DNA of 64,000 nucleotides from Atlantibacter hermannii (GCF_009907385.1 NZ_JAAATR010000027.1:1-64000); one strand, 5' to 3'. Shown: positions 44,908-55,205, counted from the stretch's first letter. Program-made: numbers and translations. Notes: generated by a model from the letters alone, not told the origin.

Positions 44908-45723
44908 TCAGGCGGAATAGAGCGCCAGCAGTTCGTCCACTTTTTTACGGGTGCCGCCATTGCTGCTAATACTACGTCGCGCCCGCACCACGTGCAGGTC
45001 GTCAGCTTGCCGATACCACTGGCGGGTAAGTTCGGTATCGTGATTTGAAATCAACACCGGAACCTGGCTGACTTTCAGCCCGTGAGCCAGATCGGCGAGA
45101 TGCTGTTGCTGCTCGAAATTAAAACTGTTGGTGTGATACGCCGTGAAATTCGCCGTCGCGGAAAGCGGCGCGTACGGCGGATCGCAATACACCACCGTAC
45201 CCTGCTGCGCGCGCGCCATGCTGCTGGCGTAACCTTCGCAAATAAACAACGCGTTACGCGCCCGCTCCGCGAAGTGATACAGCTCATCTTCGGGGAAATA
45301 GGGTTTGCGATAACGCCCAAACGGGACGTTGAACTCGCCGCGTAAATTATACCGACACAGGCCATTGTACCCATGGCGGTTGAGATACAAAAACAGCAGC
45401 GCGCGCCGGAACGGATCCTGGCTCTGGTTAAATTCGTCACGCAGCTGGTAATAAACGTCGGACTGGTTTGATTCCGGCGAAAACAAATCTCGCGACTGCT
45501 GTACATACTCATCGGTTTGATTCTTTACGATGTTGTACAGGCTAATCAGATCGCTGTTGATGTCTGCGAGAATATAGCGCGAATAGTCGGTATTGAGGAA
45601 AACCGAACCTGCTCCGACAAAAGGTTCTATCAGACAGTCACCCTGGGGAAGGTGCTTTTTGATTTCATCGAGCAGGGGGTATTTCCCCCCTGCCCATTTT
45701 AGAAAAGCGCGTTTTTTTTTCAT
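44908..45723 (-). CDS. dam: DNA adenine methyltransferase
   Basis: 271 aa, seven residues shorter than E. coli Dam at the C-terminus. N6-adenine methyltransferase for GATC. SAM-binding motif FVGAGS (35-40) and catalytic DPPY (181-184) are intact, as is the N-terminal [11 protein letters not shown] typical of the family. It sets strand discrimination for mismatch repair and controls SeqA/DnaA timing. It lies 63 bp downstream of damX, in the order aroK-aroB-damX-dam-rpe-gph-trpS. Confidence 0.98.
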   Translation of the reverse strand: MKKKRAFLKWAGGKYPLLDEIKKHLPQGDCLIEPFVGAGSVFLNTDYSRYILADINSDLISLYNIVKNQTDEYVQQSRDLFSPESNQSDVYYQLRDEFNQSQDPFRRALLFLYLNRHGYNGLCRYNLRGEFNVPFGRYRKPYFPEDELYHFAERARNALFICEGYASSMARAQQGTVVYCDPPYAPLSATANFTAYHTNSFNFEQQQHLADLAHGLKVSQVPVLISNHDTELTRQWYRQADDLHVVRARRSISSNGGTRKKVDELLALYSA

Positions 45724-45786
45724 GCTATGTGACTGCTTAGCCTTCTCCGGTTAAGAAGAAGGCTCCTGGAGCATCCTGCGCTTTAA

Positions 45787-47076
45787 TCATTGCTTGAGAT
45801 CGGCCTGAACCTGATGAATCGGTTTCGCCCATGGGTTTTTAGCCTGTACATCCGCCGGTAACGCCGACACGGCGCGCTTCGCATCTTCTTTAGACGCATA
45901 AACGCCGCTGACCAGGACATACCAGGGCTGGCCGTTACGGGTGGTCTGATACACCACGTAGTTTTTCAGGCTCTCTTTTTTCGCCCAGGCATTCAGGTTG
46001 TTATAGTTCGACGAACTGCTCAACTGAAGCGTGTAGTGGCTTGAAGGTGCTGATTTCAGCGAACCGACGTTGCCGCTTGACGCCCCTGCGCTGGCCGCTG
46101 GTGCTGATGCGGTCGCCGTCGCGGCTGGCGCGCTGGTGGTCGCTTTCGGCGCAGCAGCCGTTGCCGTCGGCGCTTTAACCGGGGTGCTGGCGCTGCCGGA
46201 ATTGGCTGCAGGCGCGGTTTGCTTCACGGTCGCCGTCGGTTTGGTTTCGGTCGCTTTCGGCACCGCTGGCTGGCGAGCCGGAGCGGTTTGCGTGGTCTGC
46301 GGTTTGCGCGGCGCAGGTTCAATGACAGCCTGTTTACGTTCGGTACGCGCAGGCTGCGCATCATTGTTTGCAGTCGGTCGGCTGGCATTGCTGCCGGTAG
46401 ACGCCACGGTTGCCGGCTCAGTCGGTAGCGTGGAATGGGTCACTGCCGCATCGATCTGTCCCTGCTGCGCAGTCAGCGCATTATTCAGATCGCCCTGCAC
46501 TTCAACGCGTTGCTGGCCTTCAGGCGCCGCAGTAACCTGGCCCTGAGTCGGGGTCGAGGAAACCGGCGGTAGAGAGATATCCTGGCCGTTGGACGGATTC
46601 TCAGCAGAGGTCGCGCCCGGCGCTGGCTGGGTGCCATTAGCCTGGTTAGCCGCAGCGTTGTCACCGCCATTAAGATTAATGCTCTTCTCGGCAGGTTGAT
46701 TCTGCGTCGTGGTGGAATCCGACGAGGGTGCCTTGAGCGCAGAGCCGATGCCGATAATCAGCAGCAACAGCACCAGAATACCTACACCCATCATCATATG
46801 CTGACGGGAAACCGGGCCTTTGGCTGGCGCTTTTTTACGTTTGCGCGGACGGCGCTCAACATCGGCGTCATCGGCTAACTCTTCTTCCGCTTCATACTCC
46901 GCCTCTTCGTCACGGGCGCGGCGCGCGCGCGTCGGACGACGATCGTCCGCATCAAGATCGACATCGTCGATATTCAGCTGCGGTTCGTTGTCGTATTCGG
47001 AAGATTTACGGGAACGACCAGTACGACGATCGCTGGGATCGGGTTTCAGCTCGTCTTCTGGTTTAAACTCATCCAT
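45787..47076 (-). CDS. damX: DamX, SPOR-domain cell-division protein
   Basis: 429 aa from the ATG at 47074-47076 ([20 protein letters not shown]). The cytoplasmic part is acidic and Arg-rich to about residue 93. One membrane helix follows (about 95-114), then a long periplasmic Ala/Thr/Pro-rich linker. The C-terminal SPOR domain (about 345-425; [20 protein letters not shown]) binds denuded septal peptidoglycan. DamX localises to the division ring with FtsN. The linker is low-complexity and differs from E. coli, as is usual for this gene. Confidence 0.96.
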   Translation of the reverse strand: MDEFKPEDELKPDPSDRRTGRSRKSSEYDNEPQLNIDDVDLDADDRRPTRARRARDEEAEYEAEEELADDADVERRPRKRKKAPAKGPVSRQHMMMGVGILVLLLLIIGIGSALKAPSSDSTTTQNQPAEKSINLNGGDNAAANQANGTQPAPGATSAENPSNGQDISLPPVSSTPTQGQVTAAPEGQQRVEVQGDLNNALTAQQGQIDAAVTHSTLPTEPATVASTGSNASRPTANNDAQPARTERKQAVIEPAPRKPQTTQTAPARQPAVPKATETKPTATVKQTAPAANSGSASTPVKAPTATAAAPKATTSAPAATATASAPAASAGASSGNVGSLKSAPSSHYTLQLSSSSNYNNLNAWAKKESLKNYVVYQTTRNGQPWYVLVSGVYASKEDAKRAVSALPADVQAKNPWAKPIHQVQADLKQ

Positions 47077-47164
47077 TTCACACCCCACTAAAAGGCTTAT
47101 GTCAGTACAACTGCCACGTCACCTGAATTAAACATCGCCTCTCGGCGAAATACCTTTTTAATAG

Positions 47165-48253
47165 TTACGCTTGCAGGCAATCTGCAATCGCGCTGAGTAC
47201 CAGGTCGTGCGACACGCCGCCGCGCACTTCACTTTTACCTATTGCCAACGGCAGCACCAGACGGAGCTCGCCAGCCAATACTTTTTTATCGCGCATCATG
47301 TGCGGTAAATAAGCGGCAGGCGACATGCTCTGCGGGCCATTCACCGGTAACCCTGCACGTTTAAGCAGCGTAATGATGCGCTGAATATCCTGTTCGCCAA
47401 ACTGTCCTAACCGCTGAGCGGTACGCGCGGCCATCACCATACCGGCCGCGACAGCTTCGCCATGCAGCCAGTTGCCGTAGCCCATTTCCGCTTCAATGGC
47501 GTGGCCGAAGGTGTGGCCCAGATTGAGTAAAGCACGTAAGCCGCTTTCGCGCTCGTCTGCTGCCACAACTTCTGCTTTCAGCTCACAACAACGGCGAATG
47601 CAGTACGCCATTGCCGTGGTGTCGAGCGCCATCACCGCATCCAGATTGGCTTCCAGCCAGTCAAAAAATTCGCCATCAAGAATGATGCCGTATTTGATGA
47701 CTTCGGCCAGGCCGGAGGAAAGTTCGCGGGGAGGGAGGGTTTTTAAACAGTCCAGATCGACGACCACCGACGCGGGCTGATAAAACGCGCCGATCATATT
47801 TTTGCCGAGCGGATGGTTAACGGCGGTTTTACCGCCGACCGAGGAGTCGACTTGCGAAAGCAGCGTCGTCGGCACCTGGATAAAACGTACGCCGCGCTGA
47901 TAGCAGGCCGCAGCGAAACCGGTGAGATCGCCAATCACGCCGCCGCCAAGCGCGACGAGGGTGGTATCCCGACCGTGGGGTTTTTCTAATAACGCACTGA
48001 AGACAGTTTCCAGCACGGCGAGGCTTTTATGCTGCTCGCCATCCGGAAGGATAACCTGATCGACGTTAACACCCGCCTGTTCGAGCACCTGACGGACTTT
48101 ATCAAGGTACAGCGGGGCCAGCGTTTCGTTAGTGACCAACATTGTCTGGTCACCCGCGCGCAAAGGCCAAAATGAAGCCGGCTGGTTGAATAAGCCGGCA
48201 GCGATGGTGATAGGGTAACTGCGTTCCCCGAGAGTGACTGTTAACTGCTCCAT
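47165..48253 (-). CDS. aroB: 3-dehydroquinate synthase
   Basis: 362 aa from the ATG at 48251-48253, exactly the E. coli length. Second step of the shikimate pathway: DAHP to 3-dehydroquinate, using NAD+ and a divalent metal. [13 protein letters not shown] is the NAD-binding glycine loop, and the metal ligands are in [22 protein letters not shown] and [11 protein letters not shown]. It follows aroK by 56 bp, as in the aroKB operon. Confidence 0.98.
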   Translation of the reverse strand: MEQLTVTLGERSYPITIAAGLFNQPASFWPLRAGDQTMLVTNETLAPLYLDKVRQVLEQAGVNVDQVILPDGEQHKSLAVLETVFSALLEKPHGRDTTLVALGGGVIGDLTGFAAACYQRGVRFIQVPTTLLSQVDSSVGGKTAVNHPLGKNMIGAFYQPASVVVDLDCLKTLPPRELSSGLAEVIKYGIILDGEFFDWLEANLDAVMALDTTAMAYCIRRCCELKAEVVAADERESGLRALLNLGHTFGHAIEAEMGYGNWLHGEAVAAGMVMAARTAQRLGQFGEQDIQRIITLLKRAGLPVNGPQSMSPAAYLPHMMRDKKVLAGELRLVLPLAIGKSEVRGGVSHDLVLSAIADCLQA

Positions 48254-48309
48254 GACGCTCAACACCTTCTGTTGCTTGTACCCGCGGGCGAGTGTTTATT
48301 TAGCCAGAA

Positions 48310-48831
48310 TCAGTTGTTTTCCAGCATATGAATAATCTGGTTTGCCACAACTTTCGCGCTCTGATCGTCAGTGCGAATGGTTACGTCGGCAATCTCTTCA
48401 TACAGCGGATTGCGTTCACCGGCCAGCGCTTCCAGAACTTCGCGAGGCGGGGTTTCAACCTGCAACAAAGGACGCTTTTTATCGCGCTGGGTACGAGCCA
48501 GTTGTTTTTCGATGGTTGTCTCAAGGTAAACCACGACGCCGCGAGCGGAGAGACGGTTACGGGTTTCGCGAGATTTTACAGAGCCGCCGCCGGTGGCCAG
48601 AACAATGCCTTGCTTCTCGGTGAGTTCATTGATGACTTTTTCTTCTCTGTCACGGAAGCCTTCTTCGCCTTCAACGTCGAAGACCCAACCTACATCAGCG
48701 CCGGTTCGTTTCTCAATCTCTTGATCAGAATCGTAAAATTCCATATTGAGCTGCTGAGCTAACTGACGCCCAATCGTGCTTTTGCCAGCACCCATCGGCC
48801 CAACCAGAAAGATATTGCGTTTCTCTGCCAT
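48310..48831 (-). CDS. aroK: Shikimate kinase I
   Basis: 173 aa P-loop kinase. Walker A is GPMGAGKST (residues 11-19), the shikimate-binding segments are YDSDQEIE and GFRDREEKV, and [11 protein letters not shown] forms the Walker B-side loop. It phosphorylates shikimate in aromatic amino acid synthesis. First gene of aroKB-damX-dam-rpe-gph-trpS. The 299 bp upstream contain a large hairpin. Confidence 0.98.
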   Translation of the reverse strand: MAEKRNIFLVGPMGAGKSTIGRQLAQQLNMEFYDSDQEIEKRTGADVGWVFDVEGEEGFRDREEKVINELTEKQGIVLATGGGSVKSRETRNRLSARGVVVYLETTIEKQLARTQRDKKRPLLQVETPPREVLEALAGERNPLYEEIADVTIRTDDQSAKVVANQIIHMLENN

Positions 48832-49130
48832 TTTTTTGGTACTACTAAGACAATTCGTTGATGGTAAACCCGCTGCGCGACATGTTTGCGTTACGGATAA
48901 TGAACTGAAACCTCTTTATGCGATAGTGCGAGAGTCAGACCAAAAATTATCTCAACACTCAAGGTGGTTTGGCAACCGATTAAATTACCGCGCCCGAAGA
49001 GCTGGAGGGAAAAACGCCATCGGGAGTACCGAATTGGGCTGACACTCAAATCGGTACTCCTTGTATGCTAATTCGAGTCTGACGTCAAACGCCCGACCGA
49101 AGAAAAATGTGAAATCGACAATAAAGGACG
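48832..49130. promoter_or_regulatory. aroK upstream region
   Basis: 299 bp between hofQ and aroK without a plausible gene; open frames across it are short and have no homology. It must hold the aroK promoter and leader and the hofQ 3' end. The one clear structure is a 10-bp inverted repeat at 49022-49059. Confidence 0.5.
49022..49059 (-). other. 10-bp stem with an 18-nt loop, 190-230 bp upstream of aroK
   Basis: GGAGTACCGA/TCGGTACTCC, perfect arms. There is no long T-run. Either a hofQ 3' structure or part of a long aroK leader. Confidence 0.5.
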
Positions 49131-50390
49131 CTACGCCTTCGGCGCGATCAGGCGCGGAGTAATGAACACCACCAGTTCTCGTCGTTCATCGTCTTTGCCG
49201 TCATAGCGAAATAAGCCGCCCAGCAGCGGGATGTCGCCCAAAAACGGTACGCTGTCCTTACCGCCTTTACGCTTCTGCTGAAAAATGCCCCCGAGGGCGA
49301 TCGTTTCGCCGTCTTTTATTTCCACCTGGGTTTCGATTTCCTGCTTATCAATCGCCATCACTTCGCCATCCGACTGCTTTAATACCTGCCCCGGCATATT
49401 CTGGCTGATACGCAGCTTCATCCTGATCCTGCCGAAGGGTTGAATGGACGGCGTCACCTCCATCCCCAATACCGCTTCTTTAAATTCGATCGAGGTCGCG
49501 CCGCTTTCGCCGCTGGAAACCTGATAGGGAATTTCGCTGCCCTGTTTGATGCTCGCAGGCTGCTGGTGCGAAGCCAGCAGGCGCGGGCTGGCGATGATCT
49601 CCAGCTTATGCTTTTGCTCCAGCGCCGATAGCTCAAGATCCAGCATGTTGCCGTTAATCCGGCCAACGTTAAAACTAAGCCGCGTTGAGGCTTCCGGAAC
49701 GGAAAGATCGGCAGAAATCGCGCCGGGACGATACAGCCGCTCTTTGCCTTCACCCTCCGCCGTACTCCACTTTACGCCCAGTTCGCGCAGGCTGGTTTGG
49801 TTGATGGTGACAATATGCGCCGAGAGCTCCACCTGCCCTACCGGAATATCCATGCTGGCAATCCAGCTCTCTATCTTTTTGAGCGCCGCGCGGTTATCGT
49901 CAATCAGCAGTCTGTTAGTGCGTTTATCCGCCATTACGCTGCCTTTTGGGCCCAGCAGTTTGTCGCCCTGGGACGTCATCGCCGCCGCCAGTTCTGTCGC
50001 ATCGGCGTAGCGAAGGGAAACCGTACGGGTGCTGAGCGGTTGGTCGCTGAGCCGCTTTAAACGGGCTTGCTCTTCTTCTTGCTGCCGGCGCTGTTGCCAT
50101 TCCGCTGGATAAACCCGCAGGATATTGCCCTCTTTACGCCAGTGAAGTTGTCCGCTCTCGACAACGGTTTGAAAGGCCATCTGCCAGGGAACGTTCACCA
50201 GATGTAGCGTCACGTCACCTGTCACCTCGGGCGCAACGATCACGTTTTGTTTTTCCGTCTCCGCCAGCGCCTGTAGAACCTGACGTACAGGTACGTCATC
50301 CACGACCAGAGAGATATTACTTGCCGGCGTTGCGGCTATTGCGCCCAGTGGGAGCAGCATCAGTCCGACTAATCTGCACATCCTTGCCAT
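49131..50390 (-). CDS. hofQ: HofQ, secretin-family DNA-uptake/pilus outer-membrane protein
   Basis: 419 aa from the ATG at 50388-50390, supported by AAGGAG 8 nt upstream; the N-terminus MARMCRLVGLMLLPLGAIAA is a signal peptide. Secretin and TonB short N-terminal (STN) region about 25-90, an N-domain with DKRTNRLLI, and the secretin core ending GGLFRYDGKDDERRELVVFITPRL. ComE/PilQ homologue; hofMNOPQ are needed in E. coli for using DNA as nutrient and belong to the Sxy-CRP regulon. It overlaps hofP by 74 bp. Confidence 0.93.
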   Translation of the reverse strand: MARMCRLVGLMLLPLGAIAATPASNISLVVDDVPVRQVLQALAETEKQNVIVAPEVTGDVTLHLVNVPWQMAFQTVVESGQLHWRKEGNILRVYPAEWQQRRQQEEEQARLKRLSDQPLSTRTVSLRYADATELAAAMTSQGDKLLGPKGSVMADKRTNRLLIDDNRAALKKIESWIASMDIPVGQVELSAHIVTINQTSLRELGVKWSTAEGEGKERLYRPGAISADLSVPEASTRLSFNVGRINGNMLDLELSALEQKHKLEIIASPRLLASHQQPASIKQGSEIPYQVSSGESGATSIEFKEAVLGMEVTPSIQPFGRIRMKLRISQNMPGQVLKQSDGEVMAIDKQEIETQVEIKDGETIALGGIFQQKRKGGKDSVPFLGDIPLLGGLFRYDGKDDERRELVVFITPRLIAPKA

Positions 50391-50709
50391 AGAAATTCTC
50401 CTTCCGTTGCCAACGAATCTCGTCTTTATCACACCCGGCAGGTAGGGTGAGTACCATCGCGTCCATGGTGATGTCCTTAACCTGTAACTCTGCTGATAAA
50501 TGCTGGTTCGGGCTCACCCGTAGCCATTTGCCTTCAGGGCTTTCTATTAACGCTTTGATTGCCGAGGCGTTGCCCACCACGCCGTGAAAACGCCATGTCT
50601 CCCACTGCGCGTACGGGCAGTTATTGACGGGCGGCTGGAAAGGATCGCGGGTCGCGGCGTCTGCCGCCAGGCAGCACAATAGAGAAAGTGTCGCGACGCT
50701 ATTTCTCAT
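50317..50709 (-). CDS. hofP: HofP, pilus-assembly/DNA-utilisation protein
   Basis: 130 aa, comparable with E. coli HofP (134). N-terminal signal-like segment (MRNSVATLSLLCCLAADAAT) followed by RDPFQPP, the PilP-like motif of pilus lipoproteins that link the inner-membrane PilMNO complex to the secretin. The sequence is poorly conserved, so placement rests mainly on gene order. Its 3' end overlaps hofQ by 74 bp in another frame and its start overlaps hofO by 11 bp. Confidence 0.85.
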   Translation of the reverse strand: MRNSVATLSLLCCLAADAATRDPFQPPVNNCPYAQWETWRFHGVVGNASAIKALIESPEGKWLRVSPNQHLSAELQVKDITMDAMVLTLPAGCDKDEIRWQRKENFYGKDVQISRTDAAPTGRNSRNAGK

Positions 50710-51181
50710 GGGTCACCTCCAGCCACAGCGTCACGCTTAGCGCCCCTTCCCCTGCCGCCACGGAGAAACGTTTTAAGCGCGCGTCGGTACGGGATAGCGC
50801 GTTAAACAGCCCAGGGAGGGATACCCATTGGCTGCGTAGCTCCAGTTCGGCGGATTCACCTTCTGGCTGCCATTTCATCAGCGTCACGCCGGGGAGTTTA
50901 CCTGTCGCCATGGCAGAGAAACGCCCCGACGTCAGAGCAGGTAAATTGCGTTGCGCCGCATTAAGCTGCGTGTCGAGCGCACGTTTTTGCTGCAGTTGTG
51001 CTTTTACTGCCTGAAGGCTGGCAGCCAGGCTAATGCGCTGCTGCTTCAGCGCCTGATAGCCAGGCTGGATAACCCCTAACCCACCCAGCATGATGAACAG
51101 CAGCATTGTCGCCGCCCACAAGGCGATACGCCGCCAGGCGTCTCCCGTCAGCCATTGCTCAAAGAATCGGCGCATCGTCAT
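50699..51181 (-). CDS. hofO: HofO, PilO-like protein
   Basis: 160 aa. One membrane helix at residues about 20-38 (IALWAATMLLFIMLGGLGVI) is followed by a coiled-coil segment rich in Gln/Leu (LKQQRISLAASLQAVKAQLQ) and a small periplasmic domain. This is the PilO architecture. It would form a heterodimer with HofN. The start could be the first Met or the third residue. It overlaps hofN by 23 bp. Confidence 0.87.
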   Translation of the reverse strand: MTMRRFFEQWLTGDAWRRIALWAATMLLFIMLGGLGVIQPGYQALKQQRISLAASLQAVKAQLQQKRALDTQLNAAQRNLPALTSGRFSAMATGKLPGVTLMKWQPEGESAELELRSQWVSLPGLFNALSRTDARLKRFSVAAGEGALSVTLWLEVTHEK

Positions 51182-51707
51182 GCTCCAGCGTTAACGACCA
51201 GTGAAATTGCCATGCGCCATCACTATCGCGCGCGGTCGTTCCCTGATGAAGCACGCCCGCGCCAGGCAACGCTTTTAGCGTCTCCGCCCACTCGCTTAGC
51301 GCCTCCGCCGTTAAAGACTTGCCGGTGATGTCCAGCCGCCCGGCGTCAAAACGCAGCGCGGTAAACCAGACCGCATCCGGCAACTGCGTGGAGAGCTGTT
51401 CCAACTGCTGTCCCCGGCGTTGAAAAGAGGCCTGCGCCTTGAGGGCCGCCAGCCGCTGTTGATGCTCAACCGCCAGCTCATCCAGCCGCTGGCGTTGCCG
51501 GGCATTGTCGCCGCGAAGCGTTTCCAGCTGTTGGGGTGACGGTCGCGCTAACCGCCCCTGTTCGAGGCGGTATTCAATATATCCACGCCACGCGCCGCAC
51601 ACCGCCGCAATCGTGATAAACCCCGCCAGAAACAGGCTGGCCCAAAATATCATCCGCTGCTTTAGCCGCTGCGCGCGCCAGGGAAGAAGATTAATTAGCC
51701 CGTTCAT
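51159..51707 (-). CDS. hofN: HofN, PilN-like protein
   Basis: 182 aa from the ATG at 51705-51707. It begins MNGLINLLPWRAQRLKQRMI: the INLLPWR motif is the PilN peptide that docks into PilM (here HofM). A membrane helix at about 20-40 and a periplasmic coiled coil follow. The start overlaps hofM by 4 bp and the end overlaps hofO by 23 bp. Confidence 0.9.
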   Translation of the reverse strand: MNGLINLLPWRAQRLKQRMIFWASLFLAGFITIAAVCGAWRGYIEYRLEQGRLARPSPQQLETLRGDNARQRQRLDELAVEHQQRLAALKAQASFQRRGQQLEQLSTQLPDAVWFTALRFDAGRLDITGKSLTAEALSEWAETLKALPGAGVLHQGTTARDSDGAWQFHWSLTLEHDDAPIL

Positions 51708-52492
51708 ATTGGGTAATTCCCCATCGCCAGGCCCAGCGCCACGGCAAAACGCCATTCGTCAGGCGCTTTTGGCGGATGTACCCATGTCAGCCAGCGCCAG
51801 GGATCGCACATCGCTGCGCCCTCCTCCGGCGTGTCGTTACAGCAAAGCCATTGCGGGAGGGGAATCGACAGCGTCTGAACCAGGCTGTCGAGGCCGCCTT
51901 CCGCCTGGGCTCCCCAACGTTCCCGTGTCGCCCAGAGCCACTGTTCGCCGTCGCAGGCGGCAATTCCCTGTATCTGCGGCGCGGCGTAAGGGAAAAAGCT
52001 GGTTAATGCGCACGCGTCGGGCGTAAGCGCGTAATAAGAAAATCCGGCACGCTCAACCAGCGCTGTCACATACCCCACTTCCTGACGGTGTGCAGCCGTG
52101 ACGGAAAGCGTCTTTTGCGCGGCGTCAGGGCGGTAATCGGAAAAAAGGCTTTCCGGTGCCATCTGTAGCGCTTTTGCCGTCGCGGTCGTGACATAGGCCT
52201 GGCATTCAGACTCGCAAAGTTGGCCTGGCAGCGGCATTGTGCGCTGAAGCGTTCGCCTGGCCGGAAACGCAACGCGCAGATGATGCTGCGCTGGCAGCTC
52301 GGCACGCAGCGTTTGCAGCGCCTGAATGAGCGGCTCGTTATTGATGATTAAGCCGTGGTAATCGGTAGCGCCAGTAAGCGGAAAAGACCACCATTTTCTG
52401 AGCTGCCAGCCTTCCCGGCGGCGCTGCACTGCAACAGCTCTGACGCCATCCATTTGAATATGAAGACCAATTTTCCAAACGCGACTCACCAT
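51704..52492 (-). CDS. hofM: HofM, PilM-like cytoplasmic protein
   Basis: 262 aa, related to PilM (actin-like ATPase fold) that anchors the PilN/PilO complex. First gene of hofMNOPQ, with CAAGGAG before the ATG. Needed in E. coli for DNA utilisation and controlled by CRP with Sxy at a TGCGA-N6-TCGCA-type site; I looked for such a site in the 118 bp shared with mrcA and found none convincing. Divergent from mrcA. Confidence 0.9.
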   Translation of the reverse strand: MVSRVWKIGLHIQMDGVRAVAVQRRREGWQLRKWWSFPLTGATDYHGLIINNEPLIQALQTLRAELPAQHHLRVAFPARRTLQRTMPLPGQLCESECQAYVTTATAKALQMAPESLFSDYRPDAAQKTLSVTAAHRQEVGYVTALVERAGFSYYALTPDACALTSFFPYAAPQIQGIAACDGEQWLWATRERWGAQAEGGLDSLVQTLSIPLPQWLCCNDTPEEGAAMCDPWRWLTWVHPPKAPDEWRFAVALGLAMGNYPI

Positions 52493-52610
52493 ATTGTACT
52501 CCTTGCGGGCCCTGTTAATGAAAAGGACATATCAATGCTTCTGGCTTGCCTTTATACTACCGAGCTGTTGTTTATAAACTGCCCAATTGAAATCTGGTGA
52601 GAAATCCTCG

Positions 52611-55163
52611 GTGAAGTTCGTAAAGTATTTATTCATCCTTGCAGTGTGTTGCATCCTGCTGGGAGCAGGCTCGATTTACGGTTTGTACAAATATGTCGAG
52701 CCGCAACTGCCTGATGTCGCGACGCTGAAAGATGTGCGTTTGCAAATACCTATGCAGGTTTACAGCGCTGATAATGAACTTATTGCGCAGTTTGGCGAAA
52801 AGCGCCGCATCCCGTTAACGCTCAGTCAAATTCCTCCCGAACTGGTCAAAGCGATTATCGCCACGGAAGACAGCCGTTTTTATGAGCATCACGGCGTTGA
52901 CCCGGTGGGGATTTTCCGCGCGACCAGCGTGGCGCTGTTTTCAGGACATGCCTCCCAGGGGGCCAGTACCATTACGCAGCAGCTGGCGCGTAACTTCTTC
53001 CTGAGCCCCGAGCGCAAGCTGATGCGCAAGATCAAAGAAGTGTTCCTCGCAATCCGCATCGAGCAGTTGCTTAACAAAGACGACATCCTTGAGCTGTACC
53101 TCAACAAGATCTATCTCGGCTACCGCGCCTATGGCGTCGGGGCTGCCGCGCAAGTCTATTTTGGAAAAACCGTCGATCAGTTAACGCTCAGCGAGATTGC
53201 AGTGATTGCCGGTCTGCCGAAAGCGCCGTCGACCTACAACCCGCTGTATTCACTGGATCGCGCGACCGCACGTCGTAACGTGGTGCTGGCGCGCATGCTG
53301 AACGAAGGCTACATCACACAGCAGCAGTACGACACGGCGCGTAGTGAAGCCATCAACGCCAACTATCACGCGCCGGAAATCGCCTTCTCCTCCCCTTACC
53401 TTGCAGAACTGGTGCGCCAGGAGATGGTGAGCCGCTACGGCGAAAAAGCCTATGAAGACGGCTACAAGGTTTACACCACCGTTAAGCGCAAAGACCAGCA
53501 GGCCGCGCAGCAGGCAGTACGCGATAACGTCATCGCTTATGACATGCGCCACGGCTACCGCGGCCCGGCTAACGTGCTGTGGAAAGTCGGCGAAGCGGCG
53601 TGGGACCAGAAGAAAATTATCGACTCACTGAAAGGCCTGCCGGGCTATGGCCCGCTGCGCGCCGCCGTGGTGACCCAGGCCAGCGCCGATGAAGCCACCG
53701 CGCTGATGGCCGATGGCTCCAGCGTGTCGCTGAAAATGGCTGGGGTGCGCTGGGCGCGCCCTTACCGTTCCGATACCGCCCAGGGGCCAACGCCGCGCCG
53801 GGTCACCGATGTACTGCAGGCAGGCCAGCAAATCTGGGTTCGCCAGGTAGATGACAGCTGGTGGCTGGCGCAGGTGCCGGACGTGAACTCCGCGCTGGTA
53901 TCCCTCAACCCGCGTGACGGCGCGGTGCTGGCGCTGGTGGGCGGCTTCGACTTTAATCAGAGCAAGTTCAACCGCGCAACCCAGGCGCTGCGTCAGGTCG
54001 GCTCGAATATCAAACCGTTTCTCTACACAGCGGCGATGGATAAAGGGCTTACGCTGGCAAGCATCCTCAACGATGTGCCGATTTCACGCTGGGATGCGGG
54101 CGCTGGCTCTGACTGGCGTCCGAAAAACTCTCCGGCGGAATATGCCGGCCCGATTCGTTTGCGCCAGGGCTTAGGCCAGTCGAAAAACGTGGTGATGGTG
54201 CGCGCCATGCGCGCCATGGGCGTGGACTACGCTGCGGAATACCTGCAACGCTTCGGTTTCCCGGCGCAGAATATTGTGCATACCGAATCGCTGGCGCTGG
54301 GTTCCGCCTCCTTTACGCCGATGCAGGTTGCGCGCGGCTATGCGGTAATGGCCAACGGCGGTTTCCTGGTGGACCCGTATTTCATCACCAAAATCGTCAA
54401 TGAGCAGGGCGACAATATTTTCGAAGCGAAACCGAAAATCGCCTGTCCGGAGTGCGATCTGCCGGTGATTTATGGCGAAACGCCGAAATCCAACGTGCTG
54501 GATAACAACAACGTGGAAGATGTCGCCATCTCTCAGGAACAGCAAAACGCCGCCGTGCCGATGCCGCAACTGGAGCAGGTCAACCGCGCGCTGGTGGCGC
54601 AAAGCCAGCCGCAGGAATATGCTCCGCACGTGATCAATACGCCGCTGGCGTTCCTGATGAAAAGCGCGCTGAACACCAACATCTTTGGCGAACCCGGCTG
54701 GCAAGGCACCGGCTGGCGTGCGGGCCGCGATCTTCAGCGTAAGGATATCGGCGGTAAAACCGGCACCACCAACAGTTCAAAAGATGCCTGGTTCTCCGGT
54801 TACGGTCCGGGCGTGGTGACCTCCGTGTGGATTGGTTTTGACGATCACCGTCGCGACCTGGGCCGCACCACGGCTTCCGGCGCAATCAAAGATCAGATTT
54901 CCGGTTATGAAGGCGGAGCGAAAAGCGCGCAACCTGCCTGGGACGCCTTTATGAAATCGATTCTGGAAGGCGTGCCGGAAGAACCACTGACGCCGCCGCC
55001 GGGCATTATCAGCGTCAATATCGATCGCAGCACCGGTCAGTTGGCGAACGGCGGAAACAGCCGTGAAGAGTATTTCATTGAAGGGACGCAACCGACCCAG
55101 CATGCGATTCATGAAGTGGGCACCACTATTATCGATAACGGTGAAACCCACGAGCTGTTTTAA
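52611..55163 (+). CDS. mrcA: Penicillin-binding protein 1A
   Basis: 850 aa from the GTG at 52611-52613 (MKFVKYLFILAVCCILLGAG), matching the E. coli start and length; an in-frame ATG 24 bp upstream has no homology behind it. One N-terminal membrane anchor. The glycosyltransferase domain has Glu86 (IATEDSRFYEHHG). The transpeptidase domain has Ser465 (GSNIKP) and KTGTTN. It polymerises and cross-links peptidoglycan, with LpoA as activator. Divergent from hofM. Confidence 0.97.
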   Translation: MKFVKYLFILAVCCILLGAGSIYGLYKYVEPQLPDVATLKDVRLQIPMQVYSADNELIAQFGEKRRIPLTLSQIPPELVKAIIATEDSRFYEHHGVDPVGIFRATSVALFSGHASQGASTITQQLARNFFLSPERKLMRKIKEVFLAIRIEQLLNKDDILELYLNKIYLGYRAYGVGAAAQVYFGKTVDQLTLSEIAVIAGLPKAPSTYNPLYSLDRATARRNVVLARMLNEGYITQQQYDTARSEAINANYHAPEIAFSSPYLAELVRQEMVSRYGEKAYEDGYKVYTTVKRKDQQAAQQAVRDNVIAYDMRHGYRGPANVLWKVGEAAWDQKKIIDSLKGLPGYGPLRAAVVTQASADEATALMADGSSVSLKMAGVRWARPYRSDTAQGPTPRRVTDVLQAGQQIWVRQVDDSWWLAQVPDVNSALVSLNPRDGAVLALVGGFDFNQSKFNRATQALRQVGSNIKPFLYTAAMDKGLTLASILNDVPISRWDAGAGSDWRPKNSPAEYAGPIRLRQGLGQSKNVVMVRAMRAMGVDYAAEYLQRFGFPAQNIVHTESLALGSASFTPMQVARGYAVMANGGFLVDPYFITKIVNEQGDNIFEAKPKIACPECDLPVIYGETPKSNVLDNNNVEDVAISQEQQNAAVPMPQLEQVNRALVAQSQPQEYAPHVINTPLAFLMKSALNTNIFGEPGWQGTGWRAGRDLQRKDIGGKTGTTNSSKDAWFSGYGPGVVTSVWIGFDDHRRDLGRTTASGAIKDQISGYEGGAKSAQPAWDAFMKSILEGVPEEPLTPPPGIISVNIDRSTGQLANGGNSREEYFIEGTQPTQHAIHEVGTTIIDNGETHELF

Positions 55164-55177
55164 GCGATAGCGCTAAA

Positions 55178-55205
55178 AATTAAGGCCCTTTTCAGGGCCT
55201 TAATT
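55178..55205. terminator. Bidirectional terminator between mrcA and nudE
   Basis: Perfect 12-bp stem AATTAAGGCCCT/AGGGCCTTAATT with a TTTC loop, between the convergent genes. A-rich on the left, T-rich within the right arm. Confidence 0.85.

Noticed and set aside
46070..46750. Repetitive Ala/Thr/Pro-coding stretch in damX
   Set aside because: The normal low-complexity periplasmic linker of DamX; the frame is intact.
52493..52610. CRP-S (Sxy-type) site for hofM
   Set aside because: No TGCGA-N6-TCGCA-like sequence could be found in the spacer, so none is annotated even though the regulon predicts one.
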